Source of the DNA: Collinsella sp.
Lineage (GTDB): Bacteria; Actinomycetota; Coriobacteriia; Coriobacteriales; Coriobacteriaceae
Direction: 5' to 3'
DNA: 64,000 bases
NCBI GenBank assembly: GCA_019413925.1
Contig: DXMY01000053.1
Location: 1-64,000 of the forward strand
Shown here: in pieces, positions 16,130 to 24,904 of the stretch
Position numbering within the stretch: position 1 is the first letter of the stretch
Layout: each line of letters starts with the position of its first letter
Notes under the pieces: generated by a model
Database searches by the model: none
Told to the model about the DNA's origin: nothing
What the model saw: the letters and a program-made list of their open reading frames with translations, nothing else
Position numbers and translations under genes: made by a program

Positions 16130-18205
16130 ATGAGATTCTCGATTATCAGCGAGATCCCCGGCAGGACCCGTCTTCAATTGGCGGGTCCTGTGCCAGAGAG
16201 CGATCTCGATGCACTTCTTAAGCTCAGCGGCGATATCGACGGCGTGCACAAGGTACGCGTCTATGGCCGTATTGGCCAGTTAGCGCTCGAATATGACGAG
16301 CCGTGTCGCGATGCCGTGCTGGCCGCCGTCGGTGCGCTCGACGCTCAGGCCATTGCCGACGCAAAGACGGGTTACGTGATGCAGCTTGAGCCGCGCAAGC
16401 ACAAGCTCGTTATGGATCTTGCCACGCTTGTCGGCGCCCACTATGCGCGCCGATGGTTTTTGCCCACGCCCCTGCGTGCGGTGTTTGTCGTGGCCGGTTA
16501 CATGGCATTTTTGCGCGCTGCCCTTCATGAGCTGGCGCAGCCGCGCCTGACCGTTCCCGTGCTCGACGCTTCGGCCATCGGCATTTCGTTCGTCAAGCGT
16601 GATGTCGACACCGCGGGCCAGACAATGTTCCTGCTCAACGTGGGCGAGCTGCTCGAGGACTACACCCGTGCCATGAGCGAAAACGAGCTCATCAACTCGC
16701 TGCTCGATGTACCCGACAAGGCGCAAAAGGTCGTCGGCGATACCGAGGTAAGCGTTGCCGCCACCGAGCTTGAGCCCGGCGACTTGGTGGCCGTGCGCAC
16801 TGGCATGTCCATTTGCATCGACGGTGTCGTCGAGCAGGGGAGCGCTATGGTCAACCAGGCGACCCTGACCGGCGAGCCGCTGGCCGTTGAGCGCAGCGTG
16901 GGCGACGACGTGTTCGCCGGTACCGTCGTGGAAGACGGCAGCATCTTGGTGCGCGTGCGCGCCAACACGGCGCAGACCAAACTGCGCTCGATCGTCTCGC
17001 TCGTGCAGACGGCCGACTCGCTCAAGTCCGAGGGCCAGTCGCATATGGAGGACCTCGCCAACAAGATCGTCCCGTGGAACTTCCTGCTCGCGGGCCTGGT
17101 TGCGCTCACCACGCGCAGCCTTATCAAGACCTCGGCGGCGCTGATGGTCGACTACTCGTGCGCACTCAAGCTCACGGGTTCCGTCGCCGTCATGACCGCC
17201 ATGAGCGATGCCGCCAAGATGGGCGTCATGGTCAAGGGCGCGAAGTACTTTGAGTCGTTTGCCAAGGCTGACACCATCGTGTTTGATAAGACCGGCACGC
17301 TTACCGAGGCGCAGCCGCGCCTGGCTTGCGTGCTGACGACAGATGGCTGGAGCAAGGACGAGGTCCTGCGCCTTTCCGCTTGCTTGGAGGAGCATTTCCC
17401 GCATCCGGTGGCGCGTGCCGTGGTCAACGCCGCCCTCGAGCGCGGGCTCGAGCACCGCGAGCGCCATGCCGCGGTCGAGTACATCGTGGCGCACGGCATC
17501 GCTTCGTCCATCGAGGGGCGTCGCGCCATTATCGGTTCGGCGCACTTTGTATTTGAGGACGAGGGTGCGCAGCTCGAGTCCGACATCAAGGAGCAAATCG
17601 AGCTCCAGATGCAAGGCCTGTCGCCGCTGTATCTGGCGGTCGACGGCAAGGTCGTCGGCGTGCTCGGCATCGAGGATCCGCTCAAGCCCGGCGTCCGTGA
17701 GGCCATCGCCGACCTACATGCGCTGGGCGTCAAGCATGTCGTTATGCTCACGGGCGATTCGGAGCGCACGGCCGAGCGCATTGCGCGCGAGGCGGGTGTC
17801 GACGAGTTTAAGGCCGAGCTGCTGCCCGAGGACAAGTACGCCTATGTGGAGCGCATTAAGGGTGAGGGGCGCCACGTTGCCATGGTGGGCGACGGCGTCA
17901 ACGATTCGCCGGCACTCGGTTTGGCCGACGTGGGGCTGGCAATGGGTGGCGGAAGCGACATCGCCAAGGAGGTCGCCGATATCATCCTGACCGACACGGA
18001 TCTGGCCGCGATCGTGCGTTTGCGCCGCATGAGCCAGGGCCTCATTGATCGTCTGACGAGCTCCTACTCTAAGGTGATGCTTACCAACTCAGCGCTCCTG
18101 GCGCTGGGCATTACCGGCGCGATTACCCCGCAGACGTCGTCACTGCTGCACAACGGCTCGACGATTGCCTACAGTCTGAGCAACGCGAAGGCTTACCTGC
18201 GTTAG
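16130..18205 (+). CDS. heavy-metal P1B-type ATPase with atypical SCALK site
   Basis: The 691-residue ATP-driven metal pump has all catalytic landmarks: TGE in TLTGEPLAVE, the phosphorylated Asp386 in DKTGTLTE, and GDGVNDSPAL. The usual intramembrane CPC is replaced by DYSCALK (Cys344), which should change metal preference relative to copper and zinc pumps. The N-terminal 80 residues resemble a heavy-metal-associated fold without a CxxC pair. A paired histidine in the nucleotide domain (HPVARA) supports the P1B class. It follows the PacL-like gene in one operon and is closed by a strong terminator. Iron, manganese or zinc export is possible; the sequence does not decide. Confidence 0.88.
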   Translation: MRFSIISEIPGRTRLQLAGPVPESDLDALLKLSGDIDGVHKVRVYGRIGQLALEYDEPCRDAVLAAVGALDAQAIADAKTGYVMQLEPRKHKLVMDLATLVGAHYARRWFLPTPLRAVFVVAGYMAFLRAALHELAQPRLTVPVLDASAIGISFVKRDVDTAGQTMFLLNVGELLEDYTRAMSENELINSLLDVPDKAQKVVGDTEVSVAATELEPGDLVAVRTGMSICIDGVVEQGSAMVNQATLTGEPLAVERSVGDDVFAGTVVEDGSILVRVRANTAQTKLRSIVSLVQTADSLKSEGQSHMEDLANKIVPWNFLLAGLVALTTRSLIKTSAALMVDYSCALKLTGSVAVMTAMSDAAKMGVMVKGAKYFESFAKADTIVFDKTGTLTEAQPRLACVLTTDGWSKDEVLRLSACLEEHFPHPVARAVVNAALERGLEHRERHAAVEYIVAHGIASSIEGRRAIIGSAHFVFEDEGAQLESDIKEQIELQMQGLSPLYLAVDGKVVGVLGIEDPLKPGVREAIADLHALGVKHVVMLTGDSERTAERIAREAGVDEFKAELLPEDKYAYVERIKGEGRHVAMVGDGVNDSPALGLADVGLAMGGGSDIAKEVADIILTDTDLAAIVRLRRMSQGLIDRLTSSYSKVMLTNSALLALGITGAITPQTSSLLHNGSTIAYSLSNAKAYLR

Positions 18206-18229
18206 CAGACGTGTTCGCCCACGTTATCT

Positions 18230-18275
18230 GGCCTGCGCCCAGACGGCATCGGTGTCGTCCGAGCGCAGGCCTTTT
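18230..18275 (+). terminator. terminator of the P-type ATPase operon
   Basis: GGCCTGCGC (18230-18238) pairs with GCGCAGGCC (18263-18271) and is followed by TTTTGC. The loop is long (24 bases) but contains further GC pairing. Confidence 0.65.
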
Positions 18276-18279
18276 GCAT

Positions 18280-18308
18280 TTGACCATGTGCTAGCTTATC
18301 TATATAGT
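18280..18308 (+). promoter_or_regulatory. promoter of the toxin-antitoxin operon
   Basis: TTGACC (18280-18285) and TATAGT (18303-18308) are separated by 17 bases. This is close to a consensus housekeeping promoter, directly before the operator repeats. Confidence 0.7.
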
Positions 18309-18328
18309 GTTGCTAGCAGGGCTAGCAA
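18289..18328. promoter_or_regulatory. operator half-sites TGCTAGC for toxin-antitoxin autoregulation
   Basis: TGCTAGC occurs at 18289-18295 inside the promoter spacer. A perfect palindrome, TTGCTAGC-AGG-GCTAGCAA, lies at 18310-18328 over the expected transcription start. RelB-type antitoxins bind such repeats to repress their own operon; binding here is inferred. Confidence 0.6.
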
Positions 18329-18348
18329 TTGAAGGGAGCGGGATCGAC

Positions 18349-18702
18349 GTGGGTGCTGTTAGTGGCATGGCGCAGGTGAACGTTCGCGTGAATCGCCAGG
18401 TCAAGAACCGTGCCGAGGAGGCGCTGCGGCTTTCGGGCGGGTCACTGCCCGAGCTCATCAAAAAGGTGGTGGCCAAGGTCGCGCAGGGTGGCGGGCAGTG
18501 CGAGGAAGTGCTTGCGGCCGTCGACGACCGGCAGCAGACCGTCGCGCACGATACTCCGTTCGCCGCGTCGTGGGCGGCGGCGGATCAGCTTTACGCGGAC
18601 CTGGGCATCGCTACGTCGTCCGTATCCGACGATCGCGATTGGGACACAATCTATTCCGAAGCCATGGACGAGCGCTATCGCCAAAAGGGGATGATCCTGT
18701 GA
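18349..18702 (+). CDS. RelB/DinJ-like antitoxin
   Basis: This 117-residue protein has an N-terminal ribbon-helix-helix (MAQVNVRVNRQVKNRAEEAL, then SGGSLPELIKKVVAKVA) and an acidic, extended C-terminal part that would wrap a toxin. GTG at 18349 is chosen because GAAGGGAG lies upstream; ATG at 18367 is the alternative. The stop overlaps the PIN toxin start by four bases (GTGA). A ribbon-helix-helix antitoxin paired with a PIN toxin is a VapBC-like arrangement. The operator upstream supports autoregulation. Confidence 0.75.
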   Translation: MGAVSGMAQVNVRVNRQVKNRAEEALRLSGGSLPELIKKVVAKVAQGGGQCEEVLAAVDDRQQTVAHDTPFAASWAAADQLYADLGIATSSVSDDRDWDTIYSEAMDERYRQKGMIL

Positions 18703-19214
18703 GCGGGGCTCCCCTCAAAATAATGGTGGATGCCAACGTATGGGTTGATTCGTTTTGCGTCGACCATGCCGAGTCGCTTGCCGCGCGTGCGTTTATTGGG
18801 CAGGCGACGGAGGCGGGGGCATTGCTGTTCTTTCCGGTGCATATCGCCAAGGACGTACTGTATGTTGTACAGCACGAACTGAAGCGCAGCGTTCTTGCCA
18901 GCGGGGGAGCGCTCGGCGAGGCTTCTGCCCGCGCGATTGGCGATGCGGCGCTGGCGTTTGTTCGGAACATGACCGAAAACGCCACGGCCGTGGGTGCAGA
19001 TGCGTCGGACCTTTGGCTGGCCGACAAATACTTAGCGCTCCATCGCGATTACGAGGACAACTTGGTACTCGCCGCATGCAAACGCGCCCAGGTCGATTAC
19101 TTGGTGACCAACGATCGAAAACTGCTCGAACATGCCGATCTTGCAGCAAAGACACCTCGTCAAATGATGCCGATTCTTGCCTTGGCCGAATGCGGCGGCG
19201 CGGCAATCGGTTGA
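18699..19214 (+). CDS. PIN-domain toxin
   Basis: This 171-residue PIN-domain ribonuclease candidate has the conserved acidic residues: Asp in IMVDANVWVDSF near the N-terminus, EDNLVLAACKRA in the middle and YLVTNDRKLL near residue 135. These form the metal site of VapC-like nucleases that cleave tRNA or rRNA. The start is GTG overlapping the antitoxin stop, with AAGGGG eight bases upstream. A longer frame continues upstream inside the antitoxin gene but is not the likely protein. It functions with the RelB-like antitoxin. Confidence 0.78.
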   Translation: MSGAPLKIMVDANVWVDSFCVDHAESLAARAFIGQATEAGALLFFPVHIAKDVLYVVQHELKRSVLASGGALGEASARAIGDAALAFVRNMTENATAVGADASDLWLADKYLALHRDYEDNLVLAACKRAQVDYLVTNDRKLLEHADLAAKTPRQMMPILALAECGGAAIG

Positions 19215-19226
19215 CGCGAACTGTTT

Positions 19227-19263
19227 GCGGGCCTCTTGGACGACGATGCGCCAAGGGGCCCGC
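19227..19263. terminator. terminator between convergent genes
   Basis: GCGGGCCTCTTGG (19227-19239) pairs with CCAAGGGGCCCGC (19251-19263) with one G-T pair. It lies just after the toxin stop and just after the stop of the minus-strand gene at 19273. Confidence 0.55.
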
Positions 19264-19272
19264 GTCTGCTAT

Positions 19273-19707
19273 TTACAAAAGCTCGGCCTTGATGGCGGGA
19301 CTTTCTGCGAGCTGCTCGGCTGCCTTTTCGTCGGAGCTGTCGAGTGCTGCCAGACTGCGGTAGACCCACTCGTTGACCTGGGTGTTCTTGACGCCTGCGG
19401 TCTGCATAAGGGCGCCTACCTCGCGGATTGCTGCGAACAGATCGGCCTTGGGACCCGCGAGCTCGACCTCGATACCGTGGTAGGCGGCCACGCCGCGGTT
19501 CTCACTCACGTGGTCGATAAAGCCCTCGACGGTCTCAAGCTGCTGGGCGAGAGCTGCATCATCGTCAACGTCCAGCGCGACGAGTGCGTTCGATACCGTG
19601 AGGGCGGGATGTCCGCAGGGGACAAAGCCCTCGATGACATCCATAGCTTCGGTAATGGTTGAGCCCAGGCCTGCGAGGGCATCGACGAGTTGCTGCTTGG
19701 TATCCAT
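19273..19707 (-). CDS. hypothetical protein, 144 residues
   Basis: I do not recognise a family. The protein is acidic, mostly helical by composition, with no membrane segment or signal peptide. It begins MDTKQQLVDALAGLGSTITE and contains one CGHP and a short VNEWVYRSL segment. AAAGGA lies eight bases before the ATG, so it is likely a real gene. It is convergent with the PIN toxin and shares a bidirectional terminator. Its own promoter would lie toward the tmRNA gene, on the opposite strand. Confidence 0.7.
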   Translation of the reverse strand: MDTKQQLVDALAGLGSTITEAMDVIEGFVPCGHPALTVSNALVALDVDDDAALAQQLETVEGFIDHVSENRGVAAYHGIEVELAGPKADLFAAIREVGALMQTAGVKNTQVNEWVYRSLAALDSSDEKAAEQLAESPAIKAELL

Positions 19708-19946
19708 AACGGTCCTTTCGACGGGTCAATTTTGCTTGGCGAAAATATACGTGACGCGATCGGTAACAAAAGTGCGAAGTGCGGCGCACATTGGGGTCTT
19801 CACAGCTCGTGCATAGAACAGCTGTCCGCTTTCAGAACGTGGTAAGATAACACTCCACAAGCGGGGCTCGCCCCGTATGTTCCTTGAAAAGTCGACGGTT
19901 ATCGGGTGTTTGCAGGCCCGATACCATCCAGACTTTCCCGACATTC

Positions 19947-20310
19947 GGGGGCGACTGGTTTCGACACGATAGCTCTGAGAGAGGAAGCAAGCCGAGGTCT
20001 CCTCGCCTCGTTAAACAGGGGTACCGTCAAATTGAATTGACAACAACTCTTCTTTTGAGCCTATGGCTCTCGCTGCTTAATTTATGGCGGCGCGTCAACC
20101 CGGTGATTTCCCCGACACCGGCGCGACGTCATCTTAGGGGAATGCTCCTGCGCACGTAATCGGTATGGCGCGGGCTAAGACCGAACCGGTTAGGACGTCG
20201 CGAGCGTGTCGCTGCGCGCAAGGCGTCCGAGACTAAACCAGCGACTGAGCTTGGAGATGCCAATCAGGGGGCTTTCGTGGACCGGAGTTCGATTCTCCGC
20301 GCCTCCACCA
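19947..20310 (+). ncRNA. ssrA: transfer-messenger RNA (tmRNA)
   Basis: The 5' end GGGGGCGACTGGTTTCGAC and the 3' end GTTCGATTCTCCGCGCCTCCACCA-type arm form the tRNA-like acceptor stem with encoded CCA. The tag frame is read from GAC at 20039 to TAA at 20080 and gives ADNNSSFEPMALAA, counting the charged alanine. The tag ends in the usual ALAA degradation signal. Pseudoknot sequences with paired GC-rich arms follow. It rescues stalled ribosomes with SmpB. Confidence 0.95.
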
Positions 20311-20321
20311 TAAGTAACAGG

Positions 20322-20355
20322 CAGGTAGATATTCGTATCTACCTGTCTTTTTATT
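20322..20355 (+). terminator. tmRNA terminator
   Basis: CAGGTAGATA pairs perfectly with TATCTACCTG across TTCG (20322-20331 with 20336-20345) and is followed by TCTTTTTATTT. Confidence 0.9.
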
Positions 20356-20363
20356 TCTAGTCC

Positions 20364-20413
20364 GTACCGCGGAGAATCGAACTCTGTGCAGGGCGCGGGC
20401 GTTAAGCAAACGC
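20364..20413 (+). repeat. tmRNA-end-related repeat, copy 1
   Basis: The segment GTACCGCGGAGAATCGAACT and about 30 following bases recur at 20563-20612 with few changes. Its core (20368-20384) is the exact reverse complement of 17 bases of the tmRNA T-arm at 20285-20301. It looks like a duplicated att-type remnant. Confidence 0.75.
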
Positions 20414-20562
20414 GAAGCGTTTGTAGCCCGCGGGCGAGGGCGGCGGCAGCCGGCCGAAGCCGGTGCAGCAAATACGCGGATTCTTCGCGCAAAGCTTCAG
20501 CCCAATATAGATGCGATGTTTATCGAATTTCAGCTGGCCTCGCCCAGCATCAACGGATCCCC

Positions 20563-20612
20563 CGTACCGCGGAGAATCGAACTCTATGCAGGGCGCGGGC
20601 GTAAAGAAAACG
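20563..20612 (+). repeat. tmRNA-end-related repeat, copy 2
   Basis: This is the second copy of the 20364-20413 segment in the same orientation, 199 bases away. The 17-base match to the inverted tmRNA T-arm is at 20568-20584. Confidence 0.75.
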
Positions 20613-20613
20613 C

Positions 20614-20840
20614 CTCAGTGACGCAGAGTGGGACGCGTTTTCCCAATGACTGCCCAGGCGGAAACCGCATCCCGGAATCTAAGCTCGGAATGGGATACAT
20701 TTTTCGGATGACGCCTCAAGTGGAAGCTGCGACCCGGAATCGAGCCGTAGAGTGGGACATGCTTTCCCCATGGCAACCCAGGCGGAAAGCGCATCCCGGA
20801 ATCGCCCCTCAGAACGGGACGTGCTTTCCGCCAGCCGCCC
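20614..20840 (+). repeat. 62-bp tandem repeat, about 3.5 units
   Basis: Anchors GCGGAAACC, GTGGAAGCT and GCGGAAAGC lie at 20658, 20720 and 20782, exactly 62 bases apart. Each is followed by CxxCCCGGAATC and later GTGGGACxxG-like sequence. The units are diverged. No gene is seen between tmRNA and the patatin gene. Confidence 0.8.
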
Positions 20841-20918
20841 CCTCAACTCCAAAACCCATGCGCCCTCCATCCCAAAACTGGGTAGAAGAAAGTCAAAACG
20901 CAATCGCAGGAGGTCAAT

Positions 20919-21797
20919 ATGACTGCAGAAGATAAGGCAAAGAACGCCGGCAAGGTCGCGCTCGTCTTGGAGGGCGGCAGTTTTCGTGGGCAGTTTACCG
21001 CCGGCGTGCTCGACGTTCTCATGGAGGCCGGTGTCGAAATTCCGGCGGTGTACGGCGTCTCGGCCGGTGCGCTCAACGGCGTCAACTACAAGTCGCACCA
21101 GATCGGCCGCACCAACCGAGTCAATTTGACCTTCTGCAACGACAGCCGCTACATGGGCGCCGCGTCGTTTGCGTCCACGGGTTCCATCGTGGGTTACGAC
21201 TTTATCTTCAACGACGTCCAGGACCGCCTGGATCCTTTTGATAACGAGACGTTCGACGCCAGCCCTATCGAGATGTACGCCGTCGCGACGGACATGCTGT
21301 TTGGAACCGCTGCCTACCTGCCGGTCAAAAGCGCCGTGCTCGACCTCGACGCCGTGCGCGCCTCGACGTCGCTGCCGCTGGTGACGCCGCCGGTCGAGAT
21401 TGACGGGCACAAATACGTCGACGGCGGCGTGGCCGATTCGGTTCCTATCGAGCATGTGCTCGAGGAGGCGGGCTTCGACCGTGCGATCGTCATCGTCACC
21501 CAGGACCGCTCGTATGAGAAAAAGCCCTACGAGTTTTTGCCGGCGGCGCGCGCCCGTTATGCTGACTACCCCTATCTGCTCGAGGCTATCGAGACGCGCC
21601 ACGACCGTTACAACATACAGCGCATGCACCTATGGAAGTATGAGCGCGAGGGCCGTGCGTTGGTCGTCGCTCCGCAAAAGCCGGTCGAGGTCGGCCATGT
21701 CGAGCACGATCCGGCAAAGCTTTTGGACCTGTATATCCAGGGCCGTCAGGAGGCAAAGCGCCTGCTCGCGGAAATCCAAGAGTTCGTTGAGCGCTAG
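20919..21797 (+). CDS. patatin-like phospholipase
   Basis: The 292-residue cytoplasmic hydrolase carries the patatin catalytic dyad. The oxyanion loop is EGGSFRG, the nucleophile is in GVSAG and the aspartate is in VDGGVADS. These are predicted to hydrolyse acyl esters of phospholipids. No signal peptide is present. AGGAGG precedes the ATG. It stands alone between the tandem repeats and the ribosomal-protein operon. Bacterial relatives of this short type are often unassigned in physiology. Confidence 0.9.
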   Translation: MTAEDKAKNAGKVALVLEGGSFRGQFTAGVLDVLMEAGVEIPAVYGVSAGALNGVNYKSHQIGRTNRVNLTFCNDSRYMGAASFASTGSIVGYDFIFNDVQDRLDPFDNETFDASPIEMYAVATDMLFGTAAYLPVKSAVLDLDAVRASTSLPLVTPPVEIDGHKYVDGGVADSVPIEHVLEEAGFDRAIVIVTQDRSYEKKPYEFLPAARARYADYPYLLEAIETRHDRYNIQRMHLWKYEREGRALVVAPQKPVEVGHVEHDPAKLLDLYIQGRQEAKRLLAEIQEFVER

Positions 21798-21897
21798 CGA
21801 CGGCGAACCCTCAAAAAATGACAACAGCTAAAGAGTTGGAAAAATCACGGCTCGTGGATGACATGTGCAGAAACTCTGGTCGGAGCCAAAATACCTG

Positions 21898-21925
21898 TTG
21901 ACTCGTACGGCGAGCGGGGTAATAT
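21898..21925 (+). promoter_or_regulatory. promoter of rplM-rpsI
   Basis: TTGACT (21898-21903) and TAATAT (21920-21925) are separated by 16 bases, close to consensus. The untranslated leader before rplM would be about 60 bases. Confidence 0.75.
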
Positions 21926-21991
21926 GGACGGGTTACTTGCAGAGCCCCGTGAATCTCTGTAACAACACGTACTGTACATGGAGGAGTCTAA

Positions 21992-22435
21992 GTGATTTCG
22001 AAATCGACTCACTACGCCAAGCAGGGCGAGGTCCAGCGCAACTGGGTCCTCGTCGACGCCGATGGTGCTGTCCTGGGCCGTCTTGCCACCCAGATCGCAA
22101 TGATCCTGCGCGGTAAGAACAAGCCCCAGTTCACGCCCAACAGCGACTGCGGCGACTTCGTTGTCGTCATCAACGCCGATAAGGTCCAGCTTACCGGTAA
22201 CAAGGCCGACACGAAGACCTATTATCGCCACAGCGGCTACAACGGCGGCCTCAAGGCTGAGAGCTTCCGCCAGGCTATGGAGAAGCACCCGGAGAAGGTC
22301 ATCGAGCGCGCCGTTCGCGGTATGCTGCCCAAGACCACCCTCGGCCGTGCCCAGATGACCAAGCTTAAGGTCTACGCTGGTGCCGAGCATCCGCACGCTG
22401 CCCAGAACCCCACGAAGATTGAGCTGGAGGCTTAA
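21992..22435 (+). CDS. rplM: 50S ribosomal protein L13
   Basis: The 147-residue protein matches L13 over its length, with RNWVLVDADGAVLGRLAT near the start, YYRHSGYNGG in the middle and AVRGMLPKTTLGR later. The start is GTG with GGAGG eight bases upstream. It is the first gene of the conserved rplM-rpsI operon; two bases separate its stop from the rpsI start. Confidence 0.97.
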   Translation: MISKSTHYAKQGEVQRNWVLVDADGAVLGRLATQIAMILRGKNKPQFTPNSDCGDFVVVINADKVQLTGNKADTKTYYRHSGYNGGLKAESFRQAMEKHPEKVIERAVRGMLPKTTLGRAQMTKLKVYAGAEHPHAAQNPTKIELEA

Positions 22436-22437
22436 AG

Positions 22438-22833
<396 letters not shown>

Positions 22834-22864
22834 GGTTTTATCTCCTTTCGAGATACAATGTACA

Positions 22865-22906
22865 AGCGGGGCCTGCCGATTCCTCGGCGGGTCCCGCTTT
22901 TCTTTT
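22865..22906 (+). terminator. terminator of rplM-rpsI
   Basis: AGCGGGGCCTGCCGA pairs with TCGGCGGGTCCCGCT, including G-T pairs, across TTCC. TTTCTTTTT follows. Confidence 0.9.
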
Positions 22907-22956
22907 TCGACTAGGGCGGGCGGTTGCATATCGCCTGCTAGGGAAGGAGCGATCCT

Positions 22957-24294
22957 ATGCCCCAGAACATCTTCGGTACCGACGGCGTCCGTGGCGTTGC
23001 CAATGCCGACCTCTCGTGTGACCTCGCGTTTCGTCTGGGTCGCGCGGCGACCAAGTTCCTTGGTCCGGACATCTGCATCGGCCGTGACACGCGCCTTTCG
23101 GGCACCATGCTCGAGAGCGCTCTGACCGCCGGCATTATGGCCGAGGGCGGCCGCCCGCATTGCTGCGGCGTCATCCCCACGCCTGCCGTGGCGCTGCTCA
23201 CCGTTCAAAACGAGCTCGACGGCGGCATCGTCATCTCTGCTTCGCATAATCCGCCGGAGTTCAACGGCATCAAGTTCTTTAGCCGCAAGGGCATGAAGCT
23301 TCCCGATGCGGTCGAGGAAGAGATCAGCGCCTGGGTCATGTCCGAGGAAGCCATGGCTGCCGACACGCTGCCGACCGGTGCCGGCGTGGGCCACATCATC
23401 AAGATGAAGGACGCCCGCAAGGCATACGTCGACCACGCCATCGATACGCTCGACGGCCTGAGGCTCGATGGCCTGGTCGTTGCCGTCGACTGCGGTCACG
23501 GTGCTTCCTGCCAGACCACGCCCGCCGCGCTGCAGCGCCTGGGTGCCACGGTCCATGCCATCAACACCGATTATTGCGGCACCGACATTAACGTTGAGTG
23601 TGGCTCTACGCACCTTGAGCCCCTGCGCGAGCTCGTGCTGCGCACCCATGCCGATATCGGTCTGGCCCACGACGGCGACGCCGACCGCGTACTGTTCGTG
23701 GACAGCGAGGGCAATGAGATCGATGGTGACTACATCCTGGCTATCTGCGGTTCTGACCTTGCCGCTCGCGGCAAGCTCGCCAACTCCGAGATCGTCTCGA
23801 CCGTCATGTGCAACCTGGGTTTCTCCATCGCTATGAAGGAGCAGGGCTTCGAGATGGTTCAGACCGCTGTGGGCGACCGCTACGTTCTGGAGCGCATGCT
23901 CGCGGACGGCGCCGTCATCGGCGGCGAACAGTCCGGCCACATCATCTTCCTGGAGCACAACACCACCGGTGACGGCCTGGTGACGGCTCTGCAGCTGCTG
24001 GCCGTGCTCAAGCGCACCGGTCGTACCCTCACCGATCTTGCCGGCATCATGAAGAAGTACCCGCAGGTACTCGTCAACGTGCATTCCGACAACAAGGCTG
24101 GTCTGGACGATTGCCAGCCCATCTGGGATGCCGTCGCTGCTGCCGAGAAGGAGCTTGACGGCCGCGGCCGCATTCTGGTGCGCCCGAGCGGTACCGAGCC
24201 GCTGGTCCGCGTGATGGCTGAGGCCGAGACACACGAGCTGACCCAGCGCGTTGTCGACGACATCGTCGAGGTTGTCAAGCGCGAACTTCCCTAA
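22957..24294 (+). CDS. glmM: phosphoglucosamine mutase
   Basis: The 445-residue enzyme converts glucosamine-6-phosphate to glucosamine-1-phosphate for peptidoglycan precursor synthesis. It begins FGTDGVRGVAN, has the active serine loop SASHNPPEFNGIKFF, the metal-binding GDGDADR and the C-terminal phosphate loop RPSGTEPLVRVM. AAGGAG precedes the ATG. The nearby PTS EIIA domain and nagB (glucosamine-6-phosphate deaminase) put amino-sugar synthesis and breakdown side by side. Confidence 0.96.
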   Translation: MPQNIFGTDGVRGVANADLSCDLAFRLGRAATKFLGPDICIGRDTRLSGTMLESALTAGIMAEGGRPHCCGVIPTPAVALLTVQNELDGGIVISASHNPPEFNGIKFFSRKGMKLPDAVEEEISAWVMSEEAMAADTLPTGAGVGHIIKMKDARKAYVDHAIDTLDGLRLDGLVVAVDCGHGASCQTTPAALQRLGATVHAINTDYCGTDINVECGSTHLEPLRELVLRTHADIGLAHDGDADRVLFVDSEGNEIDGDYILAICGSDLAARGKLANSEIVSTVMCNLGFSIAMKEQGFEMVQTAVGDRYVLERMLADGAVIGGEQSGHIIFLEHNTTGDGLVTALQLLAVLKRTGRTLTDLAGIMKKYPQVLVNVHSDNKAGLDDCQPIWDAVAAAEKELDGRGRILVRPSGTEPLVRVMAEAETHELTQRVVDDIVEVVKRELP

Positions 24295-24365
24295 TGGTCA
24301 AAAACGGGTGCCAAGTGGTAAACTGTTAAGGTTATTTTGGTTGATCGGTATGTCCGAGGGGGAGC

Positions 24366-24863
24366 ATGTTCACTAAAGTCCTAAGGTCTTTTGGTATGCG
24401 TGGTCGAGTCCTTACGTTGGATGCTCCCATCTCGGGTGACGTCATTCCGCTCTCCGAGGTAAACGATCAGACGTTTGCTACCGGCCTTTTGGGCCAGGGC
24501 GTGGCGATTCAGCCCACCGGAACGCGTGTGATTGCACCGGCTGATGCCAAGGTCGAGGCCATTTTTCCCACGGGACACGCTGTTGCGCTTAACACGGTCG
24601 ATGGTTTGGACGTGCTCATCCACGTTGGTTTGGACACTGTTCAGCTCGAGGGCAAGCATTTTACCGTACATGCGCAAGTGGGTGACATCGTCCATAAGGG
24701 CGATGTACTCATTGAGTTCGATCGCGAGGCAATTGCTGCCGAGGGCTACGATGTGACGGTTCCCATCTTGGTGTGCAACTCCGTTGAGTTCTCGAGCATC
24801 AAGGGCTCCGTTGGCGTGCATGTCGAAGAGATGGACCAGCTCATTGTTGCTCGCGAGCGCTAG
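24366..24863 (+). CDS. crr: PTS glucose-type EIIA domain protein
   Basis: This 165-residue stand-alone EIIA receives phosphate from HPr and passes it to a sugar-specific EIIB. The phosphorylated histidine is in LDVLIHVGLDT and the assisting histidine in PTGHAVAL. GDVIPL and the C-terminal beta-strand residues match the glucose family. GAGGGGGAG precedes the ATG. It lies between glmM and nagB, so it may serve N-acetylglucosamine or glucose uptake. Whether it also signals carbon status as Crr does in enterics is not visible. Confidence 0.9.
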   Translation: MFTKVLRSFGMRGRVLTLDAPISGDVIPLSEVNDQTFATGLLGQGVAIQPTGTRVIAPADAKVEAIFPTGHAVALNTVDGLDVLIHVGLDTVQLEGKHFTVHAQVGDIVHKGDVLIEFDREAIAAEGYDVTVPILVCNSVEFSSIKGSVGVHVEEMDQLIVARER

Positions 24864-24904
24864 CAAGTGCACGTGGCCATTAGCCTACAATTCAAACACG
24901 TTTA

